Translations under genes and position numbers: made by a program
Notes under the pieces: model-generated
What the model saw: the letters and a program-made list of their open reading frames with translations, nothing else
Told to the model about the DNA's origin: nothing
Databases searched by the model: none
Assembly: GCA_013400975.1 (NCBI GenBank)
Contig: WBMZ01000255.1
Location: 1-64,000, forward strand
DNA length: 64,000 nucleotides
Source of the DNA: Atrichornis clamosus
Lineage: Eukaryota; Chordata; Aves; Passeriformes; Menuridae
Direction: 5' to 3'
Shown here: one piece after another, positions 38,079-50,452 of the stretch
How the letters are laid out: every line of letters starts with the position of its first letter
How positions within the stretch are numbered: the first letter of the stretch is position 1

Positions 38079-38345
38079 ATCACAGAACCCAGTAAGGCTG
38101 GAAAAGATCTCAATGATCATTGAATCCCATCATTTGACCCAGCACCGTGCTCACCACTAAACCACTGTCCCCAAGGGCCACATCCACACAGCTTGTGAAC
38201 TCTTCCAGGAATGCTGATTCCACCACTTCCCCGGGCAGCCTGTTCCAATGCCTGACCACCCCTTCAGGGAAGAAGTTTTTTCCTGATATCCGTTCTAAAC
38301 CTCCCTAGCACAGCCCGAGGCCATTTCCTCTCATCCTGTCACCTT
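38079..38345 (-). mobile_element. CR1 LINE, 3'-terminal fragment
   Basis: On the plus strand the sequence reads as the reverse complement of a CR1 3' end. It starts with TCACAGAACC, then AAGGCTGGAAAAGATCTC, AATGATCATTGAATCCC, the GGCAGCCTGTTCCAATGCCT block near 38236, the GGGAAGAAGTTTTTTCCTGATAT block near 38268 and the TCCTCTCATCCTGTCAC block near 38326. The element therefore lies on the minus strand and is 5'-truncated at about 38345. It carries no intact frame. Confidence 0.92.
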
Positions 38346-41300
38346 CACACACTCAAATTCCCACCTCAAGTAACCAGCCATTTCCTAAACCAGGTAGGGA
38401 AAAGGCTGGGAAGCCCACACCAGCCTTCCCTCTGACCACCTGCAGGGTCTGCAGGAATACCCCCAACAGGGAGGGGAAAAGCATCACCACAGAGGCATCT
38501 TCCCAGCACCCACAGCGTGGTCCTTCCATCCCTTAGGAGGCAGGACAGACAGACACCAACCCTAACACGGCTGCTTTGATTTGCTGTCCAAGAGCCAGAA
38601 CTGCTGAGCAATACTGACAAATTTGGCCCAAAAATCCTTCACCCTGAGATGCTTCTGAGACACACAGTACTGATGGCTGCCAATCTCCCACGTACCTGTA
38701 GAGATCCTGAAACAACCAGGTATTCATTTCAGGGAAATCGCTGAAACAAGAATAGGAAAAATTATAACCCACAGGAAAAAACAGTTTCTATTTGAGTGTA
38801 ACAGATGCTCCAGGAAGATGACAACCTTTGTGTATTTGTTGATAGAACAAGCTGATGATGTGACTGGGCCACAAGAGAGGCTAATGAGTTCCAGGCAATT
38901 ATTACAGAAGGTCTGCTCAGGAGAAGCTGGAGATCAGTGTCATTGCCCAGGCCCAAGCATCCCAATTTAGGAAAGATGTCATTCAGACTGTGACAGGTGC
39001 AGAGAACCATAGATGTTTAGTTAATCGCACAAAAGGAGATTAAAAATAACTCATTTCAGTTTGCAAATGAAAGTCTAGTGGTACAATTGCAGTCTGTGAA
39101 TAGATCAGGGAGATTACCAGCATCAGACCCTGCCTATTTTTACACCGAGAGCCCTGAGAGCTGCAGTGACCCTTGACTCCACCAACAATGTGCAAGACAA
39201 AAAGCAGTTTGGGCACAAGAGGAATTTTTGCATTTTATTTCCAGCACAAATACATTGTCTAGTTAAATGTCTAAGTGTTAGATGAGGGCAAGTCTGGAAA
39301 AGCTTTCCCATAGGAGAGGGAGAAATAAGCATCCCTTATCAAAAGGACCCCACCTGCTTGCAAGTTTCCTGAACAGGACTGGGATACTTCCTTGAGCCAA
39401 GACACTTAAACTTTCAGCTGCTTCCCTTTTTCCCTTACCCCACACAGCAATTTGTGTGGATAACAGCCCCACTAGCATCTCCAAAGCTGTTCATATTTTT
39501 CAGTCTCCTCATCACTGAATATTTCAATGAAGCACTTGCAAGATTTTTCAGAAGAGGGATGGGGGAAGCAAGTTTAATATACTGAAAAATTAAAAATTTA
39601 GGGGCAGGAGAAAACTAATTGAATCTTGTCTTAAATTATATAACTGCAGGAATGCCAGTGCAATTTTATTATTCATACTTAGTCTAATAAAACCCTCAGA
39701 CCTTTAACTTATCTCCACTCCAGCACCATCCTGCATCATGAAAGGGTTTTGCCACAGAGCAGAGGTCAGGCTGCAGAGCACCACAAGCTGTAAATACAGC
39801 AACCAGCTTCAGCTGCTTCCCCTGGGGGAATGACATCAGGATGCTCCTTTCTAAGGATAAATCAGAGATAAGCACAGCACCTGAGAGCTCATTTGCCTTC
39901 ATGTTCTGCACAACTGCTTTGCTCTCAAAAGTGGGCATAAACTTATGCAAAGCAAGGATGGGGAAGTCTCAGCTGGGCTTGGCCTCCAGCACAGTGTCCC
40001 ACACACAGAGATAATTCCAAGCTTCTGCAGTTGCTGCTCATCACGAGGACAGGAGAACAGCTTTCCTTTTTCCAATGCTGTGGTCCATCCTGTCGCTCTG
40101 CAAGGTCTTTAAGGCATCCTCAGGATTTAGACAGCTCCCTCAGACCAGTCTCAAATTGTTTGTAAAACAGCAGGGCTGTGTACCAAGCAGTTGCCACATC
40201 AGATCCCAGGAGACAGAGCAGCTACTGCTGGAGCTTGCATAACCTGCAGGACCTGCTGTACTTTAGTCCCTAGATCCATAGGGATCCAGGACAGATATTC
40301 TGTGCATCTTCTGGACTAGAGATTTATTGCACAGTTACCTGAGCTCAATGTGCCAGCTGTTCCCCATTCGCCCCACACTCCTGTACTCATCTGAAGCCCT
40401 GATTTGAGTTGATTGTCCCGAGACAGAAACTCAGCACTTCTGGAAGAGCCTTGTGGCTCCACCTGGCTGAGATCTGGGTGGATTTTGATTTCACACATGA
40501 AGTTGCTCAGTGAAACCTTCCTACTCCATATCTATTTCCCAGCAGGATTCACAGGACATTGCACTTGAGGGAGTACTGATCCCTGCCAGTCACCCAAGCC
40601 ACTCAATACCCAAGCTCAGTCTGTGCACCAGTCCCCCAAACTGGGCAGGGTATAATTCCCACAATGCCTTTTAAGAAAGTTCCAATGCTAAAAAGCCAAC
40701 AAGAAAATGAACAGCTGACTAAACAGTTGCATGGTTTTGAGGAATTATTAATTTCCCTTATTGGTACAAGCCATGCATTCATAAGCAGCTCAGAGCCTCA
40801 CCAGACTAACTCCTGCCAGACTCAATCATTTTATCTGGAAGATGAGAAACTGCAAAAGTTCAAGGTTGCCACAAAAGCAATCAGGCTTTAGGTCTGGAAA
40901 TGCTATAGACAAGGAAGCAAAACATCTCCCAGCCTCAAGACGTTGGAGATCCAATTTCATCTAATGGAGCCAGGCAAGTGTGATGCACTGGAAGTGGGGA
41001 TGGGATCTGTGAGAGCCCTGCAGTGGCCCCATCCCAAAATGGCACACGAGGACAGGGTTTTAGCACCCACAGGATGGAAAGACCCACCAGGAACCAAAGG
41101 ACATCAGTGCTTTCTTTGCTGCAAAGATGCTCTTCAGGTTGTTTTCACAAGTGTTAACCTATCCCAGGATGAAAAGGACCATTGGAGCATCACCCCCAGG
41201 CTGAGAATGGCAACACAACCACTGTCCTGCAGCCTCTGCAGGGACATCTTGGACAGCAACCTGTAGAGCTGCACTGACTAGCTACACAGGGTTAGGGACC

Positions 41301-44300
41301 ACCTTCAAAAACACAGCAGTTTTAAATATTTTTGTTCCTGTGCCAGACATATGGCATTTTACCTTCAGTTTAAATGCCATCAGCTTCTGTTCCCATATTA
41401 TTCCTTTGCAAAACTTGTTCTTTCTCTCCACTTTAATATTTTAAGCCATAATGGAACTAGATTTTTTTCAAAGGAAAAGTTTGTAGCGAAGCAAATATGT
41501 CCATGTCATAAGATGAATGACTATGCAGCTAAAGCAGTGAAGTTCTCAGGATTAATCTTGCCTAAATATTTCATTTCTTCATTTTGAATTATGAAGATCT
41601 TTTTACATAAGTACTGATAGAGTTTATAGATCATTCCCAAAAGCAAAGTTTGATTAAAAAACTAGAAAACCACTTGGGGAGAAGGACTTTAGTCTTATCT
41701 GAAGGGCAGTTTTTGCTACCTACTGAAGAGTCCATGTTAAGATGACAGATAGGTCACTTATTTTTGATAGTGTTTTTATTTTGGCATAAAGGACTATCAT
41801 AAGTCTTGTGCTACTTTTGCCATTGTTGGATTAATATAATCAAACATTTGCTTGAGTATAAAACCATTAGGCAGTGTCAGGGACTATCTGGGACTCAGTG
41901 TTCCGCAAGGATTTGGCACCACAAGCACCTCCTTGTACTGTGGGATTCATTGAGAGCTGCTGATACACATTTCCTTCAGAAAATCAGAAAGCATAAGAAA
42001 CCCTGTGGCAGACAAGATGCAAGACTGATGAGCTGCAATCAGTACAAATTAGCACCTGCAAAGGATAAATCCAATACACAAGGAAAGAAAATATCTATTA
42101 TGACTATCGGAAAAATTCCAGGTGCAATATGAACTTGAGGAAGCCACAAGGTTGTTGTTTACAGCAAGACCTCTTCAGCAACTGGAATTCTGCAAAGGAA
42201 AAACAAAAACAAAGAACCAAGGCTTCTAAGATCTTAGACACAATGAAGATGGGTGTACACCCATCAGGGCACCATCCTTCCCAGCTCTTAGTCAACATGC
42301 CAGAGGCTCCTGGAAAGCCCCTAGATAGGCCACCCCCAACAGCTTGTGCTGGGAGACCCTGGTGGCAATCCCCTTGCTCAGCACAGCACACTTCTGAACT
42401 AGCTTTTCCTGATCTCCCTGCTTTGGGGTTCTCGCTATTCCCAGCCTGTAGTGCTCTGTGTTGTTTGTGTGCTGGCCCGTAGCACCCCAGAAGTTTTCCC
42501 TTCAGACTCTGAGATGCGGTCTTGCTCCAGCCAGGACCGCCCATGCCCTGATATCTCACGGTAACTCCCACCTGCTCCAAAGCCCACCTTGTCAGTGCCC
42601 CGGGGTAGCTCTAGAACTTGGCGTCTTGCCTTAATAATCCAGCTAATACGGAAAAGCCTCTCCCACATTCTGGGTGTGTCCGTCCCCAGGTTCTGTCCAT
42701 GCTGCTTGCATCAAAGCCAGCTGCTCAGCCTCCAGCTGAAGGGCTGCCTGGGCAGGGAGAAGTGTTCTATCTGCCAGAGGAACAATTCTGCAGGACGTTA
42801 TCTGCACGCTGTGCAGGTCCAACAAAGTCCATTTCCCCCACGTGTTGCTGTGCAGTCAGGACAGAGACCCAGACCAGACAGAAAAAGTTTAATAGACCAA
42901 GCAGAAGAGGAAAAAAAAATGACGTCAGGAACAAGCACAGTCCATTGTCACCAGACACCCCACCAGGTCACAAAAACCATCTAAGTTATGAATTTCATTT
43001 AGAACTCCTTGTTCTTACAACACCTGCAAAATCCAGACACTGATCTCATCCAACAGCACCTCTTAACTAGGAGATAAGTACCATTAATTACCAGCAGGCC
43101 TGAGGGTATCTCCTTTCACTGCTAACCCATTCTCAGGTGCTTCGATAAACACCGAGTTTCCTCTTGCAGGGAGAGGGATCCTATCTGCAAAGCCTTAATA
43201 GTCTAAAGCCACTTTCAAAATAGCTTCTACCCACTGATAAGTTTATCCTACATCTCAGCACTTTACAAACAGCAGCTCCCAACATATTTTTTGCTGACCA
43301 GTTTATCAAGATTTATATCAGATTTGGGTTCTCTATTCCAGCTTGACTTGCCCAACACCTCAGCATTCTGTAATCAAACCCTGTGAGGCCCATGACTCCT
43401 GGGCACATCATCTTCTGCTTTTCAAGATGCTCCCATGCTATGAAATGAAGAGGTAACAGTGCCAGGCGATAAGCAGGAAGAGAATATTTCATGAATATGA
43501 AAAAATAATTAAAACTATTTGGGCACACGTATGTGCCTTTGTTAGCAGGAGCACGTCAACCATGGCTTTTTTAATCTTGGGATGCACTGATGTATTGTGA
43601 CACCTTGTGCTTTTCAGTGCCATGCATTTCCATCCATTTCCTCCCCTCAAGTGGGGCAGGCTTTCCAATGGATTGTCACCATTTAGTAATTACAAATATA
43701 AATGTCACTGCTGTCAAATAATATAACACACCTCACGCATCAGGACACAAGCTGTTTAAAATCAAGCTATTATAGTAAAGCCACTGCTGTGTGAACACGC
43801 CTTGATTAAATTCACAGACATTAATCATTTTAAATAAAAACTGAATTTTGTCAAGGCAGCAATGAACTTTCCAGAAGATATAGGAGTGAAGTGATGTTTC
43901 CAGAAGGCACTGTTCCTCCAGGCATTGCTTTAGCACTGGAGCACAGTTGGAGTACATAATGCAGAGCTGCAAAAAGCTGTTTTTACAAGTGAGTTCCATA
44001 GAGCAGTTCAGGACCACAAAACCCCTGAAAGCTGCAACCCTCAACACATGGCAACTGCTCACCTGAGCACAAGCAGAGCCACCACAATCAGGAGTGTTGT
44101 CTGCACAGGCACAGCCCTGGCGGGCCCAGGCTGGGGTCCAGGGTAATTGGTTTTGCCACGCTGTCAATCCCACCCCCAGGAAGAGGTTTCCCTGCCAGCC
44201 TGTTCAATGCCAAGACAGTTTCTATTTTCCACACTGTCAGTCTCAAATCCTATCAGATTTCAGGCTGTAGAAGATAGATTATCTCGGCAGCATTGTGACA

Positions 44301-47300
44301 GATGCACTGCTGAGGATGTCCAGTTACTCAAAGAGAAAAGGGTACATTTCTGCCTCTACTCCCTCTCTGTCCGTGTCAGACCCATCTGCCATCCACTGCT
44401 GAGTTCATCTTTGTCACGCCTGGGAACAGCAGCTCCACCGAGGGGTCTGCGCATGCATTAATTAGGCAGGAATGTAGTTTGAGGGAAAGATTTCGTGTCT
44501 TTATCTTTCCAGAGAAGAGATATCCTGGGAAAACAAGCTACGATTATTTCCCCTATACATTAAAGAAGTTATTCTGCATAGGGATCAAATTGCAGTCGCA
44601 GAGTGGAGCAGCCACTTGGCACGATGATAGATTGCTGCATCGGTCATACCTGCAAACCGTATTTACAGAAGCACCACAAAAATATTTGAGCTGGAAGCTG
44701 TTCCATTGTGAGAGCAAATATAGCTAAAAAGGTTTTCTATTCTGCAGAGTTTCCAACTGTTTTTAGAAAAAAGCATGTGCAGAACACATCTCTCCTCACA
44801 GTCATTCAGTTTCTGCCCACCCTTTTCAAAGAAGAGAAGCATCTTATAAGTATGAAGTATTTACTAAAATACAGACAGTGATGTTGCTGTCATTTCAGTC
44901 TACTTACAAGAGTCCAGCTCTGAGATCAAGGGCAGATGAAAGGGGAGAGAAATCTCATTTGGAGTCAGGTGATGCTCAATCCCAGCCTTCTGCATGTCCA
45001 GACAAGTTTTTTACGCCATCACTGAGTCACATTTCACTTAAAACACTGATTTTCCAGGTGGAACTGAGCCTTGTCCAGTTTGGGGTGAGCAGAAATAATG
45101 GTGCCAGCTACAGGGACAGCCAAAGATCCCCAGGGCCATGCCAAAACCAGCATCAGACCAGCCTGAGAGACCAAATTTCTTACCCTTCCCTCCCATTTCA
45201 AAGCCAAGGAGAGCTCAGTACCCTCACATGAATTGAGCACAGCCGCATGCACAGCCCGGGTGATTCCTCCCCTGCCCTCAGCCCTGTGCTGCTCCCTCCA
45301 TCACCCAAGTACAGCTGCACATGCAGCTGCACAGCAAAAGCAGACTGAGGAACTGATCTGGGCTAAAAAAAGAGGCAACTCCTTGTAAATGAACTCTTAA
45401 ATTTAGCTTCAGAAGATGCAGCAAAACTCTACATGATTGAGGCTGGTTTGCTGGCAGTGAGATGCCTCCTGGCATGGAGCACCCATTGTGGCACACGGCT
45501 CTTCCCAGGAACTGTGGGGTTTCTCTGTGCTGACCTCGTACCCATCAGCATCGTGCACCACAGAGCCTGTGGCCCCCAGCAACACCACAGTCCTCCCTGG
45601 GCCACCCAGGGCACAGCCTCATCAGACAGACATGAAGCATTGCAAGGCAGTTCATCTGACATGAGATACCGGGTGGCATTATCACCTATTCTTAGCCAAC
45701 AGCAAGAATCCCTAGATGTTGGGGTTTACTATTTTTTATAAGAAACCCGAACGCATCTGTTCCACAAAAGTCATCTTTCTGCTACCAAAGAGAAGCAGAC
45801 AGGTAAAACACAAAAAGGCAACCTTTGTTATAAATGCAACAGCCAGAGTCCACAGCCCTTCCCCTTCCACCCCTCCAACCCGAGTCAAGCACATTAACCA
45901 GCTCTGCAGCTCAGCCTCCTCTCCGTGATATAAATGCATAACAGAAGGGAAATTGTGCCAGGACACAGAACACATATGCCACCTACCAACAGGGTCAGTG
46001 CTGCACGTCATACTGGAAAAATCTCTCCTGCGTGCTCACTACAAACTCAGGTCAACATTTGACTCTACCAGCATCAAGCGAAGCACCTCTACTGAAAGCT
46101 GCTTGAACTGCAAGAACTTGCACTAGCACAGCTTCCTCTCCCCAAACTCACTCCCTGAGAGACCAGAGAACCTCACCACATTTAAGAAGGTTTGCTTTCT
46201 CACTTGCTTTACCCAAGTTCAAGCCCTCTGCTGGTCCTCAGCACCTCTCAGCCAGGGATTAAGCCTCAAAGGAAAGCAGCTTTTCCAAGCACAAGAAGAA
46301 GCAGAGCAGACACCGCCTCAGCTTACCATCCAGACTCATAAGCAGCTCCATTTCCCAAAGCCTCCTCCGCAAAGGCTCTTCATCCCGAAAACCTCCAGCC
46401 TGAACTCTCCACCTACCACTATCCCTCTCACCTGGGGAAGAGCCTTTTATAAAGTCATGATAATGATTTGTCAGGTGGTCTGAATTCAATGCACCAAAAA
46501 AGCTCATCTTCTCCACCTGAAGCTTTTACCCCCCCTCTCCTGGATTGCCCTGGGAGAAAACGTGTGAGTTTCATGGCAAAACACTTATGTTTCTTCACAG
46601 GGGAGAGAGGAGAGGCCAACCTAGAGGAAAAGGATACAGGCTCCAAATGGAAATGGTTGAGGTTTGCGGGTTTTTTTCTTTCTGGATAAAGAAAAACTCA
46701 TCTATGCAGTAGAAGTACAGAAGTGTTAGGGGTCAATTCAGCTACAAAGCACACGTGTTGCACTAAAACAAATAATACACGTGTACAGATGCAATAAAAC
46801 CATCTAAGTCTTGCCCTGCACATCCTCAGTGAAAAAACAACCTGGACTCTTTTTCGCCTCATAAATCACTGGAACAAATGTCCTCTGCAGAAAGCCCTCA
46901 GTGCAGCTGGGCTGGAGGCAGCAGCAAGGGCAGCGCTCAGCGTTGTCACCCGGCATGGTGGCCAGCAGGGCTGGTTTGCAGCCACAGCCTGTCAGAATGG
47001 GGTCTCAAACGACAGTGTGCTGTCTGGCCCTTCACTTCTCAGCCCCTGTTTTTAATATGCAGGGTTAAATTCGTTTGCATTCGCTTCAGGAGCAAGAACA
47101 AGTCTCCAGCTCCACACACCCGACAGCACTTGCTGTGGGTGCTGTGAGACACCCCCTACTCTTATCCACACATCACAAATTAAATCCAGAGTAACAGCCG
47201 TGCTTTACAGTCAAAGGGAACCTTCTTGTGGACCATTGCAGAAACAATTCTCTGCAAAACATGTTTTCTCTTTGCACATGCAGCAGATGAGCTCACTGAG

Positions 47301-50300
47301 ACCACACAGGCTCTACTTGCAGGACTGCAGCCTCGAAACCCCTGTGTGTGGCCAGCCCGGGGCAGTCGGGTGGGATGTGTGCTCAGCGTGGATGTGCACC
47401 TGGATTCTCCCTCCCGTGGCAATCCAGGGAGCACAGCATCCCACTCAGCTCCGTGACCCCTTGTGCAAGAGCAGAAGGCGGGAGCGCTGTGGGGCTGGGA
47501 GGGCTCCAGGAGGTACCAAAGCAGTTTTGCTGAAGTGATGGCCGCACACAGTGCATTAGCAATAGCACAGCCACGGACCTGAGCTCCAGCCGCCACAAAC
47601 ACCGTCCTTCTCACCGGAATCTGAAAATCTTTAAAAACCCTTTCACACACCTCAATTATTTTAACCGCTTAACCATCACGTTCCAGTATTGAATTGAACA
47701 CATACGAATTATTTAAGTCAATTGCCTATTAAAATTCATTTTTGGTGAAAGGTCAGACCCACAGATTGAAACCAGACGCAGTACATTACACCTATCAGTA
47801 CTGTGATCTGCACACAAGTGCATTATAATGTTTCTGTAGAAGTAATTTCTCTTGTCAAATTTTGCTCTGTATGCCAGTGTGGCTATTACAAGCTCTATTA
47901 ATTAAGAGGCCTCTTTACTCTTACTAACAGAAAGTCTTAAATACTGCGGTCTGAAATAAAGACGTGTAAAAAAGCATCAGGGCTTACCCACCTTGTAGCA
48001 CACTGTTCGTGACATTCAGAGAGAAAGGAAAATGAATTAATTTTGTAGCTGGATGTGCATTTTATTCAGTTACAGAAGATCTGAGGAGCTTTTAGACTCC
48101 CTGCGGCGAGTAACAGTGACAAGCAGCACCCTCCTCTGAAGCTACCAGTAACATCCCTGCATCCAGGACTGCGCTGCTTGTGAAGTGCCGTGACTCCTGG
48201 GCAGCCCTTAGTCCACTTGAAGTCCATCAGGAGAGACAGGCCACAGGAGTGGCCTCTCCATGTCACCTTGAAACCTCCGTCTACTCCCGATGAAAGGCAG
48301 CAGAAATAGAGCAAACCTCAAAGTGATCTCAGTGTTTACACTGCTCTCTCCACCAGCAGCCAGAGTTGGGAAATCCCACCCTGACTTGATTTGGGTTGCA
48401 TCTGATTTTAAATTCCAAGAAAAATAAAGGCCAGTTAGCCATGGGTTGCTCTGCCATTGCTTGCATGAGCCTTGCCCCGACACATGCGCTGCCCTTCGCA
48501 TCTTTCTTTATGTGGAAAGAAACGCGCGGCTTATGCAGCAAAGGGGGCGTTGGAACCCAGAGGGAAACGGGGCATTTTCTCCCAGAGTCTCAGAAGTGTT
48601 TTGTTTTCTTTGAGACTGACCCTGTAACTACTGTCCCGAGAGAAAAATTAGTTTTATTCCAAAGTAAAAATCTTTTGAAAGGAAGGCAGCTGTTCCAGTG
48701 GGAAAATGCTCGCATTCCTCTTGGGAAAACTGAAAACAAACCAAAAAGGAAATTTTCACTTCATTTTAAAACGCCAACTTGAAATAGGACATTTGCATTT
48801 CTGCCCTCCAATAGCAGGCATGTTTTTCCTATAAAGATGCTTTTAAAAAGGTTATGTTTTGATGGAAGGAGGGGGTGTTTGATACTTCTGATAAGGAAAT
48901 CTGATCTCTGACCATCTCTAAAAAACTGAAAGTGTTTTGAGCTCTTTTCAGCCTACATTGACATTTCAGAATATTAAATTTGCACAGATCAAGTCAACAA
49001 ATTTTAAGCATCTTATGAGTAATTCAGTTCACAGAATCTCTCCCAGCCCAGGGAATCACTTCACTTGCACATTGCACCACCACAGACCAAGGCTGTACTT
49101 TAATTACAGCTACTTCTACAGTTCTTCCAAGAGTTCCTAATAGCTCTTTAAGACAATCGCTGGGGAAAAGTGGAACAGAAGAGCCAAGAGAAGAGGAGCT
49201 GCTCTCAGTGCCAAGCACAGTCGGCAGTTCAGGAAGCACACACAGACACATCTTTTCTTTGCCAAAAGTTAAACCTTTTCTTCCTAAGGTTCTCATGATT
49301 TTCTTGTAAAATTATTTCTTTCGGTGAGCTCTATAAAATCTGTCCAATTTCCTCATACTGTATTTGCTGAAACGAGGAGCCTCTGAGTCCCCAGTGGGTG
49401 GCCCCAGAAGCAAATGGGAGCTTGTGGGTGTCACAATGGGTGCGTGGGTGGCTGCAGGGGCTGCACCCAGAGCAGATGTCTCTCTGCAACACAGCTCGTG
49501 GGAAATGGGAAGGTGTCTCCTGAAACTGGGATCATTATGCAAACAACAGCAAAAAAGGGTTGGAGAATGGGGAAAGGCATCAAAAAGCAAGAGTCCTGTT
49601 TGAAGTGGTGCACTGTTGGTCCTGCTTCTGGTTGGGTTGGGCTTAACTTGTCTGTCTTAAAAGTTCCTTGAAAATAACTCTGTGGGCACAGCCTGTAGGA
49701 AGGACCAGCAGAAGGGATCAAGCTGCTCCCTCCGAGCCCATCACATTCTCAGCTCAGCTGCAGAGGTCTCCAGGCAGGTCGGGGCCTCTCCTGCAGCGGG
49801 GTTTGTGACACAGGCACAATCCTGCTGGGAAGAGAGTGGCGTGGCCAGGCCAGCAGCACTAGCAGATGGCGAGGATCTTCCATCCCAGCAGAAGCCGCAG
49901 GGCTGTCTCAGGAGGAGGGGAAGCTTGACACCTGCTCTTCCAGTCACACACGGCTCCGTGTGAGCAGAGGGATGCTCCAGGAGCAGGACATGCACTGTCC
50001 AGGGTGCCACGTCCCCAGCTGTGGTTGTTCAGGCCATGGCAAGAGGTCTGCAGGACCAGGGCTTTTGGAGATCCCCACCGGGGATTGAAACTGCTCCATT
50101 TAGTCAGAAGAAACCATGGCAAGGGCTAGTGCTGTGGGGCTTTGTAAGCCAGGGGTTAAATAACAAATTCAGTACCATCTCTTCACCTCTCTCCCTTACT
50201 TGCTTAAAAAAAGGATGATATAAGTAAGAACCCAGCCCTGGGCAGGATGTCAGAGTCTGTGGCAGGCAAATACTGCCTCTCTGAATGCGATTCACAGAGG

Positions 50301-50408
50301 GGAGGCATCTCAGAGCAACTTCCAAATGACCAACCTGGAGGAGTTCTAACAATTCGTCTGAGCTCATCCCAGTGCCAGTGTGAGATGGTCCCCGGGTAGG
50401 GGACACCG
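38346..50408. other. Gene-free, unannotated non-coding sequence
   Basis: No supported gene or further mobile element. Open frames of up to 158 codons occur on both strands over the same bases (for example at 42104-42668 and 47180-47650) and show no domain motifs. A consensus cyclic-AMP response element at 42920-42927 is noted separately. An AT-rich, repeat-free segment at about 47680-47960 is a reasonable place to test for conserved regulatory sequence. Confidence 0.55.
42920..42927. promoter_or_regulatory. Perfect CRE palindrome (TGACGTCA)
   Basis: The full palindromic CREB/ATF site occurs directly after an A9 tract. CpG-containing octamers of this kind are depleted from methylated vertebrate DNA, so an intact copy is mildly notable. 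No promoter or CpG island surrounds it, and occupancy is unknown. Confidence 0.25.
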
Positions 50409-50452
50409 CTGATGGAAAACTGATGCTTCACTTGATCTTAGCTGAAAGGCCA
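50409..50452 (-). pseudogene. U2 snRNA-like 5' fragment (pseudogene)
   Basis: Reading the minus strand from 50452, GGCCTTTCAGCTAAGATC and the following bases match the 5' region of vertebrate U2 snRNA from about nucleotide 12 to the ATCAG after the branch-site-pairing region. By eye about 80% of 43 bases agree. The branch-point recognition hexamer GTAGTA reads GAAGCA here, and downstream U2 stems and the Sm site are missing, so this cannot be a working U2. Sequence beyond 50409 does not resemble U2 and may be another RNA joined by template switching, or simply flanking DNA. Confidence 0.5.
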
